Shown: positions 1 through 8,100, counted from the first letter of the stretch. The stretch is 9,048 nucleotides of DNA from Cytophagaceae bacterium (GCA_947464365.1 CANHWS010000131.1:1-9048); one strand, 5' to 3'. Program-made: numbers and translations. The notes: generated by a model not told the origin, from the sequence alone.

Positions 1-1076
1 GTCGGGTTTTCAGGCTGAACTTTAGCCTTTAGCCACGGTTTGGCCACTCCTGCCTTGGGTTTGGGTGCCTCGGTAGGTGGGGTTGGCTCAGCTGGTTTTG
101 AAGTCTCTGATGGTGGAGGTGGGGTAGTGGCCTTGCTGGACTTTAGCCACGGTTTGGCTACTGGTGCCTTGGGTTTGGGTGCCTCGGTAGGTGGGGTTGG
201 CTCAGCTGGTGTTGCAATCTCAGATGTTGGATGTGGTGTAATTGCCGTGCTGGACTTTAGCCACGGTTTGGCTACTGATGCCTTGGGTTTTGGTGCCTCG
301 GTAGGTGGTGTTGGGTCAGCTGGTGTTGCAGTCTCTGATGTTGGAGGTGGTGTAATTGCCGTGCTGGACTTTAGCCACGGTTTGGCTGGGGCTTTGGTTA
401 CGGCCGGAGTTGGTTCCTCGGTTTCGATGGTTGGTGCAGGTGTCGGAATGGGGCGTTTGGCGGACTCCTTCTCATTCAAATAGGTGTCATAGAGGGCTTT
501 TTTGGCTGTCGCCTCTTCCGGACTGAGGTTGCTAAATGCCTTGGTGAGATCGGCCATAACAGGTGTCACAACATCAATCTCGTTGCCCATCGTAAGGCAG
601 TCCGTTGGGCAGACATTAGTGCAGAGACCGCAGAAGCAGCACTTGGCCATATCGATATCAAACCGCTCGGCGTAGAGCCTTTTGGCTGTGCCATCGCTGG
701 TATAACCTGTCACCTCGGGGGACTTGATGACTTCGATCTCGATGCAGTCAACAGGGCAGATCTTGGCGCATTTGTCACAAACGATGCAATCCTCAATCTC
801 ATTATGGAGCTGGTACCGGCCAACCTCAGGGACTGCAATGCCTTCAAAAGGATAGTCTAGGGTGAAGATCCCGTCTGGCTCCTGAAAGTACTTAGGATCT
901 GCGATACCGATAGGGGCGCGGTGGTTGCGTGCTGCCCAAAAGTGATCCCAAGTTAAGCCTAGGCCCGTAAGGCTGGTGTTGACCCCTTGTTTAATGACCT
1001 GAAACCAGTTGGGTGCGTCTGGCGCTATTTGCGGGCTGTTGACTGGTTTCGATATGTCATCTGTGGGGCTGGACAT
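1..1076 (-). CDS. nuoI: NADH-quinone oxidoreductase subunit I with repeat-bearing C-terminal tail (partial at left edge)
   Basis: NuoI is the ferredoxin-like peripheral-arm subunit of complex I; its two [4Fe-4S] clusters pass electrons toward quinone on the cytoplasmic side of the membrane. The visible 358 residues contain two classic CxxCxxCxxxCP motifs: C97, C100, C103, C107 and C146, C149, C152, C156. The N-terminal stretch with NWFQVIKQG and the T42/W43 helix fits the usual membrane-contact segment. The family normally ends soon after the second cluster, at roughly 160-200 residues. Here, after about residue 200, the chain continues as a Pro/Ala/Thr/Lys-rich tail with tandem 38-residue repeats (separate entry) and leaves the window still open. 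ATG at 1076 is the only credible start: the next in-frame Met is residue 143, between the two cluster motifs, and no upstream in-frame ATG, GTG or TTG is seen back to the tRNA terminator. The upstream neighbour is a tRNA, not nuoH, so the usual nuoH-nuoI linkage is broken. The core assignment is secure; the role of the tail is unknown. Confidence 0.93.
   Translation of the reverse strand, partial: MSSPTDDISKPVNSPQIAPDAPNWFQVIKQGVNTSLTGLGLTWDHFWAARNHRAPIGIADPKYFQEPDGIFTLDYPFEGIAVPEVGRYQLHNEIEDCIVCDKCAKICPVDCIEIEVIKSPEVTGYTSDGTAKRLYAERFDIDMAKCCFCGLCTNVCPTDCLTMGNEIDVVTPVMADLTKAFSNLSPEEATAKKALYDTYLNEKESAKRPIPTPAPTIETEEPTPAVTKAPAKPWLKSSTAITPPPTSETATPADPTPPTEAPKPKASVAKPWLKSSTAITPHPTSEIATPAEPTPPTEAPKPKAPVAKPWLKSSKATTPPPPSETSKPAEPTPPTEAPKPKAGVAKPWLKAKVQPENP
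27..386 (-). repeat. 114-bp in-frame tandem repeat encoding the NuoI tail
   Basis: Three full 114-bp units (386-273, 272-159, 158-45) and the first six codons of a fourth (44-27) sit in the nuoI reading frame. Each unit codes for 38 residues starting AKPWLKSS and ending TPPTEAPKPKA plus two residues. AKPWLK recurs at residues 231, 269, 307 and 345. By hand alignment, units 1 and 2 agree at 34 of 38 residues, units 2 and 3 at 30 and units 1 and 3 at 31. On the plus strand the block is easiest to see as the string ctttagccacggtttgg at 27, 141, 255 and 369. The composition predicts disorder, with one Trp per unit as the only large aromatic. Exact period and high identity imply recent slippage or unequal crossover, so copy number may vary between strains. 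Confidence 0.95.
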
Positions 1077-1081
1077 GATAG

Positions 1082-1114
1082 CAAATGTACGGCATCTGTC
1101 CTTACTGTTGTCAA
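1082..1114 (-). promoter_or_regulatory. candidate Bacteroidota-type promoter for nuoI
   Basis: Reading the minus strand, TACATTTG at 1089-1082 matches the Bacteroidota -7 consensus TAnnTTTG, and TTG of TTGACA at 1114-1112 can serve as the -33 element, with 22 nt between the two. The pair fits in the short gap between the tRNA terminator and nuoI. The -7 box ends only 5 nt before the nuoI ATG, so transcription would begin at or next to the start codon, implying a leaderless or almost leaderless mRNA. This rests on motif match and position only. Confidence 0.42.
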
Positions 1115-1145
1115 TCTGGATGGTCCTGCACCGCTGATCAGTCCT

Positions 1146-1185
1146 GAAAAAGCAAAAAGACCTTGGCATTGCTACCAAAGTCTTT
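1146..1185 (-). terminator. intrinsic terminator of the tRNA-Leu transcript
   Basis: On the minus strand an 11-bp stem (arms 1185-1175 and 1166-1156, one G-U pair) closes an 8-nt loop and is followed by TTGCTTTTT. It begins 7 nt after the last base of the tRNA, so the tRNA appears to be a separately terminated transcript and nuoI would need its own promoter. Confidence 0.8.
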
Positions 1186-1191
1186 GCGTTG

Positions 1192-1277
1192 TACCAGGAG
1201 CGGGCTTCGAACCCGCACGACCTGTAAGGGTCACAGGATTTTAAGTCCTGCGTGTCTACCTATTCCACCATCCCGGC
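1192..1277 (-). tRNA. tRNA-Leu (anticodon UAA)
   Basis: This 86-nt class II tRNA folds completely by eye. The acceptor arm pairs GCCGGGA with TCCTGGT (two G-U pairs), leaving discriminator A at 1192. The anticodon stem CAGGA/TCCTG closes loop CTTAAAA with anticodon TAA at 1243-1241. A long variable arm has a GACC/GGTC stem, as leucine tRNAs do. The T arm is GCGGG/CCCGC around TTCGAAG. The 3' CCA is not encoded (the next bases are CAA) and would be added post-transcriptionally. It reads UUA and, by wobble, UUG codons. Confidence 0.96.
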
Positions 1278-1327
1278 CCTTGAGGCAAAAACTAAGTCAT
1301 TATGACTAGGTCGTGCATCGGGGATTG

Positions 1328-1335
1328 CAAAAATA
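1328..1335 (-). promoter_or_regulatory. candidate -7 box of the tRNA-Leu promoter
   Basis: TATTTTTG on the minus strand matches TAnnTTTG and lies about 50 nt before the mature 5' end of the tRNA, leaving room for a short 5' leader. No clear TTG -33 element is found at the proper distance, so the call is tentative. The 132-bp gap between the YfhO gene and the tRNA also holds a 6+1+6 palindrome, AGTCAT-T-ATGACT at 1295-1307, within that leader. Confidence 0.3.
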
Positions 1336-1409
1336 AGGTCTGGCGCCTAATAAATTACCATGTCGCCCAAATTTCGTCTTGAGGGCGATGTTGGTGAACG
1401 ATTGGGGGC

Positions 1410-3911
1410 CTAGACGGTTGTGTCAAGGGCTTTGTTTTTGCCAATACCACGGTAGGCCGTAAAGCCAGCCGCAACTAAACCTAACATTACCAACAGGCTG
1501 CTGGCCATGCTGATGTTATTGCCGAGGTAATAGGTCTGCGGTTTAAACTCCATCACGATGGTATGGCTGCCAGCCGGGATTTCGAGTCCACGCAAGACGT
1601 AGTTAACCCGGATCAGGTCAGCTGGTTTGCCATCGATGGTGGCCTCCCAGCCTGCTGCATAATAGATCTCGCTAAAGACAGCAAGACCTTTGGCGGTGTT
1701 GTTGGACTTGTACTCCAGGCGATTGGCACGATAGGAAGTCTGGGCGATGTTGCCCGCTGTGCTATCAAAGCTGGTTTGAGAGACTTTGAACTTTTGGTCA
1801 TCAATGACGGCCTCAGTGCGCGGACTGATGGTCCGGAGGGCTTCAAGCTCCGCATCTGGCGAGCTGACAGTCCGGACCTTATTCACGAACCATGCATTGC
1901 CTAGGGCCGCAGGATTCGGGATAACAGCATTGGCTTCAGCTCCGTACTTGATGTACTTGGTGTTGAGCATATTCAAGACGGTGAACCGACTGAATTGGTC
2001 TGGCGAAAATCCTGGTTGGCGGAGGGCGCCAATTAGGCTATCAATCTCAGCAGTGAGGTCGTTTTCGATTAGGTCTTGATAACGACGAAGTTTAACGGGG
2101 CTATACCCACCAATTGACTTATGGAAATAGCTGGTGCGGGTTTCGTTAAATGGATTCTGGAGGTTGAGGACACGGTAGTCAGATTTGTCAGCTAGGATGG
2201 CGGCGTCGCTTGCCTCTTGCTCTAGGGTGTTGCCATAGAACGTTTTGGCAAAGCTGTCCTTGTTGATGTAGCGTTTGTCCACACCCCAAAGGTCAACCAA
2301 GACCAAGACGGCGAGAGCTAGGCCAGCTATTTGGAGGTTGATGATTTTGCGCAGGGCAACAATCAGGACACCAGCAGCAAACAAGATAAAGGCTAAGGAG
2401 CGAAGGGCGTCTGCCCTGACCATACTTTCCCGATCGTCAATGATGGCACTCAGGATCCGTTGGAAAACAGCAGGATCGTTGCCAAATGACTGCTGGAGCT
2501 GAGCATCGTTCGTTGAAGTAAAATCCCCGGCTATGCCCGGGATTAACCAGAACAGGAGGCAAATGCCAGCTGTGATTCCGCCTGCAATCCGGAGTTTTTT
2601 CTCCGCCTCTTTGGCATCGGGCATCGTGAGAAGTTTCTGGATCGCTAGCACACCCATGATCGGGAAGACCAGCTGCGCAATAAAGATGGACATGGTTACG
2701 GTCCGGAACTTGTTATAGCTCGGGAAGTAGTCGTACATCAGGTAGTTAAAGGCAGGGAAATGTTTGCCTGTGGCAAGGGCAATACTAAGCAGGGCGGCAG
2801 CCAACAGCCACCATTTGTACCGACCATCTAGGACGAACAAGCCGAGGATAAACAGGAACATCACGATGGCACCAGCATAGACAGGGCCAGATGTAAAGGG
2901 CTGATCACCCCAATAGTAGGGCAGTTGCGGGATTGAGCTAGGGTCTGCGCCAAGGTCGCTGAGGGCTTTGGCGGCATTGCTTTTTTTGGCCACCAACTCG
3001 CTAGAGCTGCCACCGTATAGGCCAGGGATCAGGAGTGTGAAGTTTTCCATCGCCCCGTTGGACCAGCTAAACACATAGTCACGGTCTAGGCCGCCATCTT
3101 TCGGTTTATTGACATCCTTGGGTTTGAGCTCAGGTTTGCCGCGCATGCTGTAGCTGGTGTACTCTTGCAGAACCATTAGGCGGGCTGCACTGGTACCGAC
3201 GCCGATGCCACCTGCTAGGGCTAGGATAAGCGATGCAATGATGAAGTGTTTCATCTTGCCTTCTTTGATGGCCCAATAGAGTTCGTTGATGACCAAGATG
3301 CCTACCACAAAAACGATGTAATAGCTGATCTGGAAGTGGCCAGAACGCAGTTGTAGGCCAGTGCCAAGTGCCGCAAGGCTCGCTCCCCAAAGCAGACGCC
3401 CACGGTATGCCCAGACCAATCCTGCTATCAGCATGGGGGCGAAGGTCATAGCCCGCACTTTGGAGTTGTGCCCAGCCTCGATACTTACGAAGTTGTAGCT
3501 GAAGAACGTGAACGCAATCGACCCAATGATGGCCAGCCAAGGACTGACCCCGTAGGCCAGCAGTAGTAAATAATAACAAACCAAGCCAACGAAGAAGACA
3601 GCAATGGGGTGGGGGAAACCTGCCGACATGGCCTTGTCGATCGACTCGAGCCACTCGCCAGGATAGATAACCGAAATGACATAAGCGGGCATACCACCAA
3701 ACTGGCTATTGGTCCAGAGGGGCTCTTCGTGGTAAGTGTCGCGGTGTTTGCTGATCTCGCTAGAGGCCCCTGCCCATTGGACGGTATCGCTTTGTTTGAG
3801 CTGCTTGCCCTCGAAGATGACGGGCGAAAAATAGACAGCTACCAAGGCCACGAAAAGTAGAATGGCTACTAGGTGGGGCAGGATGTCTTGCTTGAAGTTG
3901 AGCGTTTTCAT
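1410..3911 (-). CDS. YfhO-family polytopic membrane protein (GT-C glycosyltransferase-like)
   Basis: An 833-residue protein of the YfhO family, in the usual length range of the Bacteroidota members. I see about 13 to 14 hydrophobic segments, near residues 11-31, 102-142 (two), 156-186, 195-213, 221-240, 345-382 (two), 404-426, 441-461, 503-542 (two) and 797-818. The loop after the first helix has Q40-S-D42 followed by PLWTNSQFGGMP (64-75), the family hallmark; an acidic residue here is typical of the active-site loop in GT-C folds. A soluble part at about 545-790 ends with SEIYYAAGWEATIDGK (747-762) and LRGLEIPAGSH (773-783), also a family signature. Relatives in Firmicutes take part in glycosylating cell-envelope polymers with lipid-linked sugars; the substrate in Bacteroidota is not known to me. 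It starts 66 bp after the gldB stop with no terminator between, so an operon is likely. Family call secure, biochemical role inferred. Confidence 0.88.
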   Translation of the reverse strand: MKTLNFKQDILPHLVAILLFVALVAVYFSPVIFEGKQLKQSDTVQWAGASSEISKHRDTYHEEPLWTNSQFGGMPAYVISVIYPGEWLESIDKAMSAGFPHPIAVFFVGLVCYYLLLLAYGVSPWLAIIGSIAFTFFSYNFVSIEAGHNSKVRAMTFAPMLIAGLVWAYRGRLLWGASLAALGTGLQLRSGHFQISYYIVFVVGILVINELYWAIKEGKMKHFIIASLILALAGGIGVGTSAARLMVLQEYTSYSMRGKPELKPKDVNKPKDGGLDRDYVFSWSNGAMENFTLLIPGLYGGSSSELVAKKSNAAKALSDLGADPSSIPQLPYYWGDQPFTSGPVYAGAIVMFLFILGLFVLDGRYKWWLLAAALLSIALATGKHFPAFNYLMYDYFPSYNKFRTVTMSIFIAQLVFPIMGVLAIQKLLTMPDAKEAEKKLRIAGGITAGICLLFWLIPGIAGDFTSTNDAQLQQSFGNDPAVFQRILSAIIDDRESMVRADALRSLAFILFAAGVLIVALRKIINLQIAGLALAVLVLVDLWGVDKRYINKDSFAKTFYGNTLEQEASDAAILADKSDYRVLNLQNPFNETRTSYFHKSIGGYSPVKLRRYQDLIENDLTAEIDSLIGALRQPGFSPDQFSRFTVLNMLNTKYIKYGAEANAVIPNPAALGNAWFVNKVRTVSSPDAELEALRTISPRTEAVIDDQKFKVSQTSFDSTAGNIAQTSYRANRLEYKSNNTAKGLAVFSEIYYAAGWEATIDGKPADLIRVNYVLRGLEIPAGSHTIVMEFKPQTYYLGNNISMASSLLVMLGLVAAGFTAYRGIGKNKALDTTV

Positions 3912-3977
3912 GCGCAGGTAGGTATGGTTCGTGTTTGTAGAGGCTTGTCTGAAGATCAGGAACTTGTGTGTGTGGTC

Positions 3978-5003
3978 CTAAGCGGGTTTATACTGGGCCT
4001 TGTTGAAGATGGTCTGTGCATTGGACTCGGCCATGATTTCTTGCAAGGACTTGCCACTAGACTTGGCGTATGCCCGGACGATCTGCCAGCCTAAGTAGCG
4101 GGCGACCCTACCAGGGCATTTTTCGCTAATTTCGGGGATAAGGGGACGCTCGTCGACATATCGCCGTTTGTCCAGATGGTTGGTGATGAAGAACAACTTC
4201 TGCTGGATGAAGTGCCCGTAGATTTGCTTTTCGTTAGCAGTCACGAAGTCCATCTGGGCAGGGGTAAAGCCGATGATGGCACTATCGGGTGTGCAGGGCA
4301 TGGTCTTCTCGATGAAGTAATAGGTTTTGCCCCAGGTGATCATATCAGCAGTGAGGGTGGCGTCGAGGATGTCACGTTTGTTGTATCGGTTACTGACGGC
4401 CATCATTGTTAGTGGCACGATGGCGGTGCGCTTTAGCCGGCGCATCATATACATCGGCATCATCGGTGGGGTATAGTGCCCTTTACCAGCCAAGAAACTC
4501 TCGAGCCCGATCATGACCAAGGTGCTGTCAGCCATCGAAACATCAAAACTAAACCCAGTCACAAAGGCCTTGATGGCCGGTATGGGGGCCGTAGGATAGT
4601 AGTATTTGACATAGGCAAAAGCGTCATTATAGGCAGCCTCTACATCCTTGAGCTCCCCGAGCATTTGGGCGGTTTCGCGTCGCATGGTGTCGAGGTATTT
4701 GTCCTTGCGCATACCAGCGATGTAAGCCAAGAAGGTGCTATCATCTTGGCCTGGGAAACTCTTGCGGTACTTGTCCACAAAGTCAATGTGCTGACCAAGC
4801 CAATTTGCGGTGGCCGTCAAGGTGGTGTCTTGTTGCCAGAAACTTTGGTCTAGCCGCTCGATCGTGATGGGTTTGGTCAGGGGCTGGACCTCGGGTGCCT
4901 CTTTACAGCCTTTGGGTGTGCTGTTGCAGCTTATGAGCAGCGTGCCAGCTAAGGCCAAAAACAAGAAGTAGGTCAGGAGGGCAACTGGCCGCTTGGGGTA
5001 CAT
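3978..5003 (-). CDS. gldB: gliding motility lipoprotein GldB
   Basis: A 341-residue predicted lipoprotein. The N-terminus has basic residues (K4, R5), a hydrophobic stretch (7-22) and the lipobox L-I-S-C with the lipidated Cys at 26. The mature part matches GldB from end to end: ITIERLDQSFW (47-56), the middle block PIPAIKAFVTGFSFD (140-154), MIGLESFLAGKGHY (164-177), and the diagnostic C-terminal half with MITWGKTYYF (221-230), NEKQIYGHF (257-265), PGRVARYLGWQIVRAY (297-312) and the terminal IFNKAQYKPA. GldB is needed for gliding in Flavobacterium johnsoniae, a system coupled to type IX secretion, though orthologues also occur in non-gliding species, so motility cannot be concluded. No HExxH metal site is visible, as expected for this family. 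Upstream lie a 95-bp gap and a strong terminator; downstream, 66 bp away, is the YfhO gene, probably in the same transcript. No clear TAnnTTTG box was found in the upstream gap. Confidence 0.9.
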   Translation of the reverse strand: MYPKRPVALLTYFLFLALAGTLLISCNSTPKGCKEAPEVQPLTKPITIERLDQSFWQQDTTLTATANWLGQHIDFVDKYRKSFPGQDDSTFLAYIAGMRKDKYLDTMRRETAQMLGELKDVEAAYNDAFAYVKYYYPTAPIPAIKAFVTGFSFDVSMADSTLVMIGLESFLAGKGHYTPPMMPMYMMRRLKRTAIVPLTMMAVSNRYNKRDILDATLTADMITWGKTYYFIEKTMPCTPDSAIIGFTPAQMDFVTANEKQIYGHFIQQKLFFITNHLDKRRYVDERPLIPEISEKCPGRVARYLGWQIVRAYAKSSGKSLQEIMAESNAQTIFNKAQYKPA

Positions 5004-5048
5004 AGGGTCTGGTTTATGGATAACCTTTACAATCAGAACGACCTCTGA

Positions 5049-5069
5049 TCAGACTTATGGTAGGTCTGA
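5049..5069. promoter_or_regulatory. short inverted repeat upstream of gldB
   Basis: Arms 5049-5057 and 5061-5069 form a 9-bp hairpin with a 3-base loop when read as plus-strand RNA (one G-U pair); on the minus strand, the direction of gldB, that pair becomes a C-A mismatch. It lies about 45 bp before the gldB start, in the only region available for a gldB promoter, so it may be an operator-type dyad and not an RNA element. No protein or function can be assigned. Confidence 0.25.
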
Positions 5070-5098
5070 AGGCGTAATTGATCACGTAATGATACGAC

Positions 5099-5132
5099 AA
5101 AAGCCCTTCCGCAGCAAAGCAGAAGGGCTTTT
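5099..5132 (-). terminator. intrinsic terminator of the large secreted-protein gene
   Basis: Arms AAAAGCCCTTC and GAAGGGCTTTT (5132-5122 and 5109-5099 on the minus strand) give 11 perfect pairs. In minus-strand RNA three more pairs (one G-U) extend the stem to 14 bp with a 6-base loop, whereas in plus-strand RNA the outermost of these three is a C-A mismatch. The U-rich end is built from the stem itself (CTTTTG). It lies about 48 bp after the stop codon of the secreted protein and separates that gene from gldB. Confidence 0.88.
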
Positions 5133-5180
5133 GGTCAGGTATTAACAAATCCTAAACGCCTGATGATCAGACGGTAGGCC

Positions 5181-8100
5181 TTATTTCTGGATCACGATGC
5201 GGTGCAAAAGCGATTGCCCAGCAGCGGAGATCTTGACATAGTAAACGCCATTGCTAAGGGTTTCGGCCTCGATGGTTTCGGTGCCGGTACCGTTGCTGAT
5301 GAACATCTGGCGCTCGAGCACCGTACGACCAAGGGCGTCAGTAATCTGCATGGTGGCTTGGTCTGTCGTGAGGTCAGCAGCTGTGACTTTGAACTGACCA
5401 GCGTTCGGATTAGGATAGACCGAAATGGTGCCGCCAGAGATATAGCTAGCCATCGAGGTCACCAAGAAAGGAGCCGTTGTATCAGCTGGGCAACCGCGTA
5501 GGGTCATCAGGACACGATAAGCACCAGGGGCTGGGTTGCTAACACTATTGGTGGTCTGGCCAGTAAGCACAGCACCGTTGAAGTACCAAACAAAGGTAGC
5601 ACCCGCCAAGGCAGGGACCTGCACGCGTGGTGTGGTACCGTTAATGACAGAAATTACTGGGGTTGCAGGCTTGGCCGTGGCAGTGATGGCGACACCAGCA
5701 CTGGTGGATGAGGCGCAAAGGTTACCATTGAGCGCAACAGCGGTGTATGTACCATTGGTTTTGACCCAAAGTGTGCCTGCATTGGTGCTAACGATGGTGG
5801 TACCGTTGCGCCATACATAACGTGGGGCGGTACCATTAGCGGTTAGCAAGGTGCTATCACCAAGGCAAAATCCTGTAGACGCTGTTGTTACAGTTGGGGC
5901 TACTGAGCCATTGGCAAAAGCACGGGCTCTGATCATCATTCTTGGGCCTTCGCATCCTCCTGCACCAACTCGGCTCACGTACCGGATAACAGAGTCAACT
6001 GCTACACCTGCACCTAAAGTAATGGTGACGGATAAGGTAGGGGTATTAGCGATCGAGAGGCCAGCATTTGGTGCAGTGTACCAACGGAAGTTACCTGAGG
6101 TGGCTCCTTTCGCACGCATTAGCGCAGCGCCTGTACCACAACGGACGGTATCATTGACGATAGGCTCGGTCGGGATCGGGTTGATGGTGACACTGACGGT
6201 TGAGTCGAGCGTAACGGCGCAGTTGGTCAGCGGATTGGTAGCTGAGATCTGGAAGGCCGTGCTGGTTGTCAGCATAGGTGTGTTGAAGATCACACTGTCA
6301 CCAACAGCTGTGGCTGGGCTGCCAATGGCGGTGCCAGCTTGCAATAGCTGATAGCTGATGTTCGACTGTGCGTTGTTGATCCTGATTTTGGCGCTGCCGG
6401 TGCCGCAGAAGCTGGTACCAGCTGTGCTGATAGTCAGCAATGGATCTTGGTTGAGGGCCAAAATTTCGGTCTCGGTCAAGGCTTTGCGGTAGATCCGGAC
6501 GTTGTCCAAGAAGCCTTGGTAGGCATCTGTAGTTGGGCGGTTCGGGACGTTGTTAAGGCCATTAAAGCCGATAGTCCATTGGCGTGAGTTGTTCTGCGAA
6601 GTTGTTCCGGTTAGGTCTGTACCAACAAGAGCTCCATCAACATATAGGCGGATTCCTGTAGCAGATGCTGTGGCGACAATATGGTGCCACTTGTCATCAT
6701 TAAGGGCCTTGGCCGAGCGGACATAGCTGTTTGCTGGGTTGGCACCGTTGGTATTGCGGTGGAAAAACGACAGGCGATTGTTGTTATCTAGATACACCAC
6801 GCGCTCTTGAACGGTACCTGGAGGTGGGGTGGTGCTATGGCCGATGATATGCCCACCATTGGTGGTATTGGTACGCATCCAGAATGCGATACTATAGGCA
6901 GGCCTTAGTTGGCCCGCATAGCTGTTCGGGAAGGAAACATAATCACCAGCATTGCCAGCAAAATACTTGGCCGAGCGTGGTGTGCCGTTAACGTTTGTTG
7001 TGTCCAAGACTGTGCCAGCAGCGGTGCCGTTGTTGGTGCCAGCTTGGTCATTAAGGCTGCCGTTGACAAAATCCCAACGGTGCAATAGGCTATTGCGCAA
7101 GGAGTTGGCAACGTTGATTGGCAAGGCGAACGTATTAGCCATGACCCTAATACGGTCAGACTCGCAACCAGCAGCATTGACAGTGGCGACATAATAGATG
7201 GCGCTATCACCTGCAGCAATGACAGGTGTCGTGAACAAGCTATCGGTGCTTAGTGGGTTACCACCAGTGGCAGTGTTAAACCAGCGGAAATTGCCACGGG
7301 TAGTGCCAGTTGCAGATAGGGTTAGGTTGCCAGTGCCACAGTTGCTTTGGTTCAGTGTAAACGGAGCGGCGGGCTTAGCACCACCAAAGAAGGTCAGGGT
7401 GCTATCCAACAAGCCATTACAACCTGTTGCAGGGTTTAGAGCCAGGACACGATACTTTGTTGTGCTATCGATCAAATTAGTGGTCAAGATGACACTATCG
7501 CCTGTCGCAAGAACTGCCGATCCGACTAGGGTGTTGCTAGGCATGATCTGGAGTTGGTAGCTAAGCCCAGCAGTAATACCACGCAAGGTGACGCTACCAG
7601 CTGTTGGGACACCGCAAGTCTGGTTGTTGGCTTGTGTCAATGCGGTGCCTTTTTGGGTCCTTAGTTGTAGGACTTCGTTGGCACTGAGGGTTCGTGTGTA
7701 GATCCGTGGTTCGTCTAGGGTGCCATTGAAATAGGTAACACCTGTGCCACCTGGCCATCCTGTGGATGATCCGCCGCCTACAAGCCACCAGCCGTTCATG
7801 CTTTGACCTCCGGTAGCAGAAGGCAAGCTAGCAACTAGGCTACCATCGACATAAAGTGATAAGCCAGTGACGGTATTGACAGTGCCTACTGCATGGTGCC
7901 ATTGGCCATCGTTGTAAGAGCGGGTGCTATTAGTGGCCCGAACGTTGCCTTGGAAAACGCCAAAGTTGATCTGACCATTGCTAGCCATGTAGATCTGACG
8001 ATCATAAGATCCACCATTGCCGTCTTGGTTAGTCTGGAAACCAATCATTTTGGCACCATTGGTTGAGGTTGTCCTGAACCAGATGGCGACAGAAAAATCA

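Noticed and set aside
27..386. CRISPR-like or intergenic tandem array
   Set aside because: The 114-bp units are contiguous, have no unique spacers, and lie in frame in nuoI.
40..483. Open plus-strand frame of 147 codons with Gly/Ala/Val-rich repeats
   Set aside because: It is the antisense image of the nuoI tail repeat; the minus frame is continuous with the NuoI cluster motifs, and the plus product resembles nothing.
987..1244. Plus-strand frame ending in GAGFEPARP
   Set aside because: This peptide is the typical spurious translation of the complement of a tRNA T arm; the frame runs antisense to nuoI and the tRNA.
1192..1277. tRNA-Leu as an integration (att) site
   Set aside because: No integrase, no second copy of the tRNA 3' end and no change in gene style is seen on either side.
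1363..1388. Hairpin TCGCCC/GGGCGA as a terminator for the YfhO gene
   Set aside because: The minus-strand stem is only 6 bp with a 14-base loop, and no U-tract follows; it is not convincing enough to annotate.
3130..3700. Additional minus-strand frames (3130-3654 and 3485-3700) inside the YfhO gene
   Set aside because: They overlap, in other frames, a gene with clear family signatures over its full length and show no recognisable domain.
3978..5003. Zinc protease reading of the GldB protein
   Set aside because: Some distant relatives are metal-dependent, but no HExxH motif is present here, so no enzyme activity is claimed.
5046..5169. Three TGATCA palindromes in about 125 bp (5046, 5079, 5164) and CTGATCAG again at 1134
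   Set aside because: Spacing is irregular and six-base palindromes are too short for an operator claim; two of the three are explained by the imperfect direct repeat.
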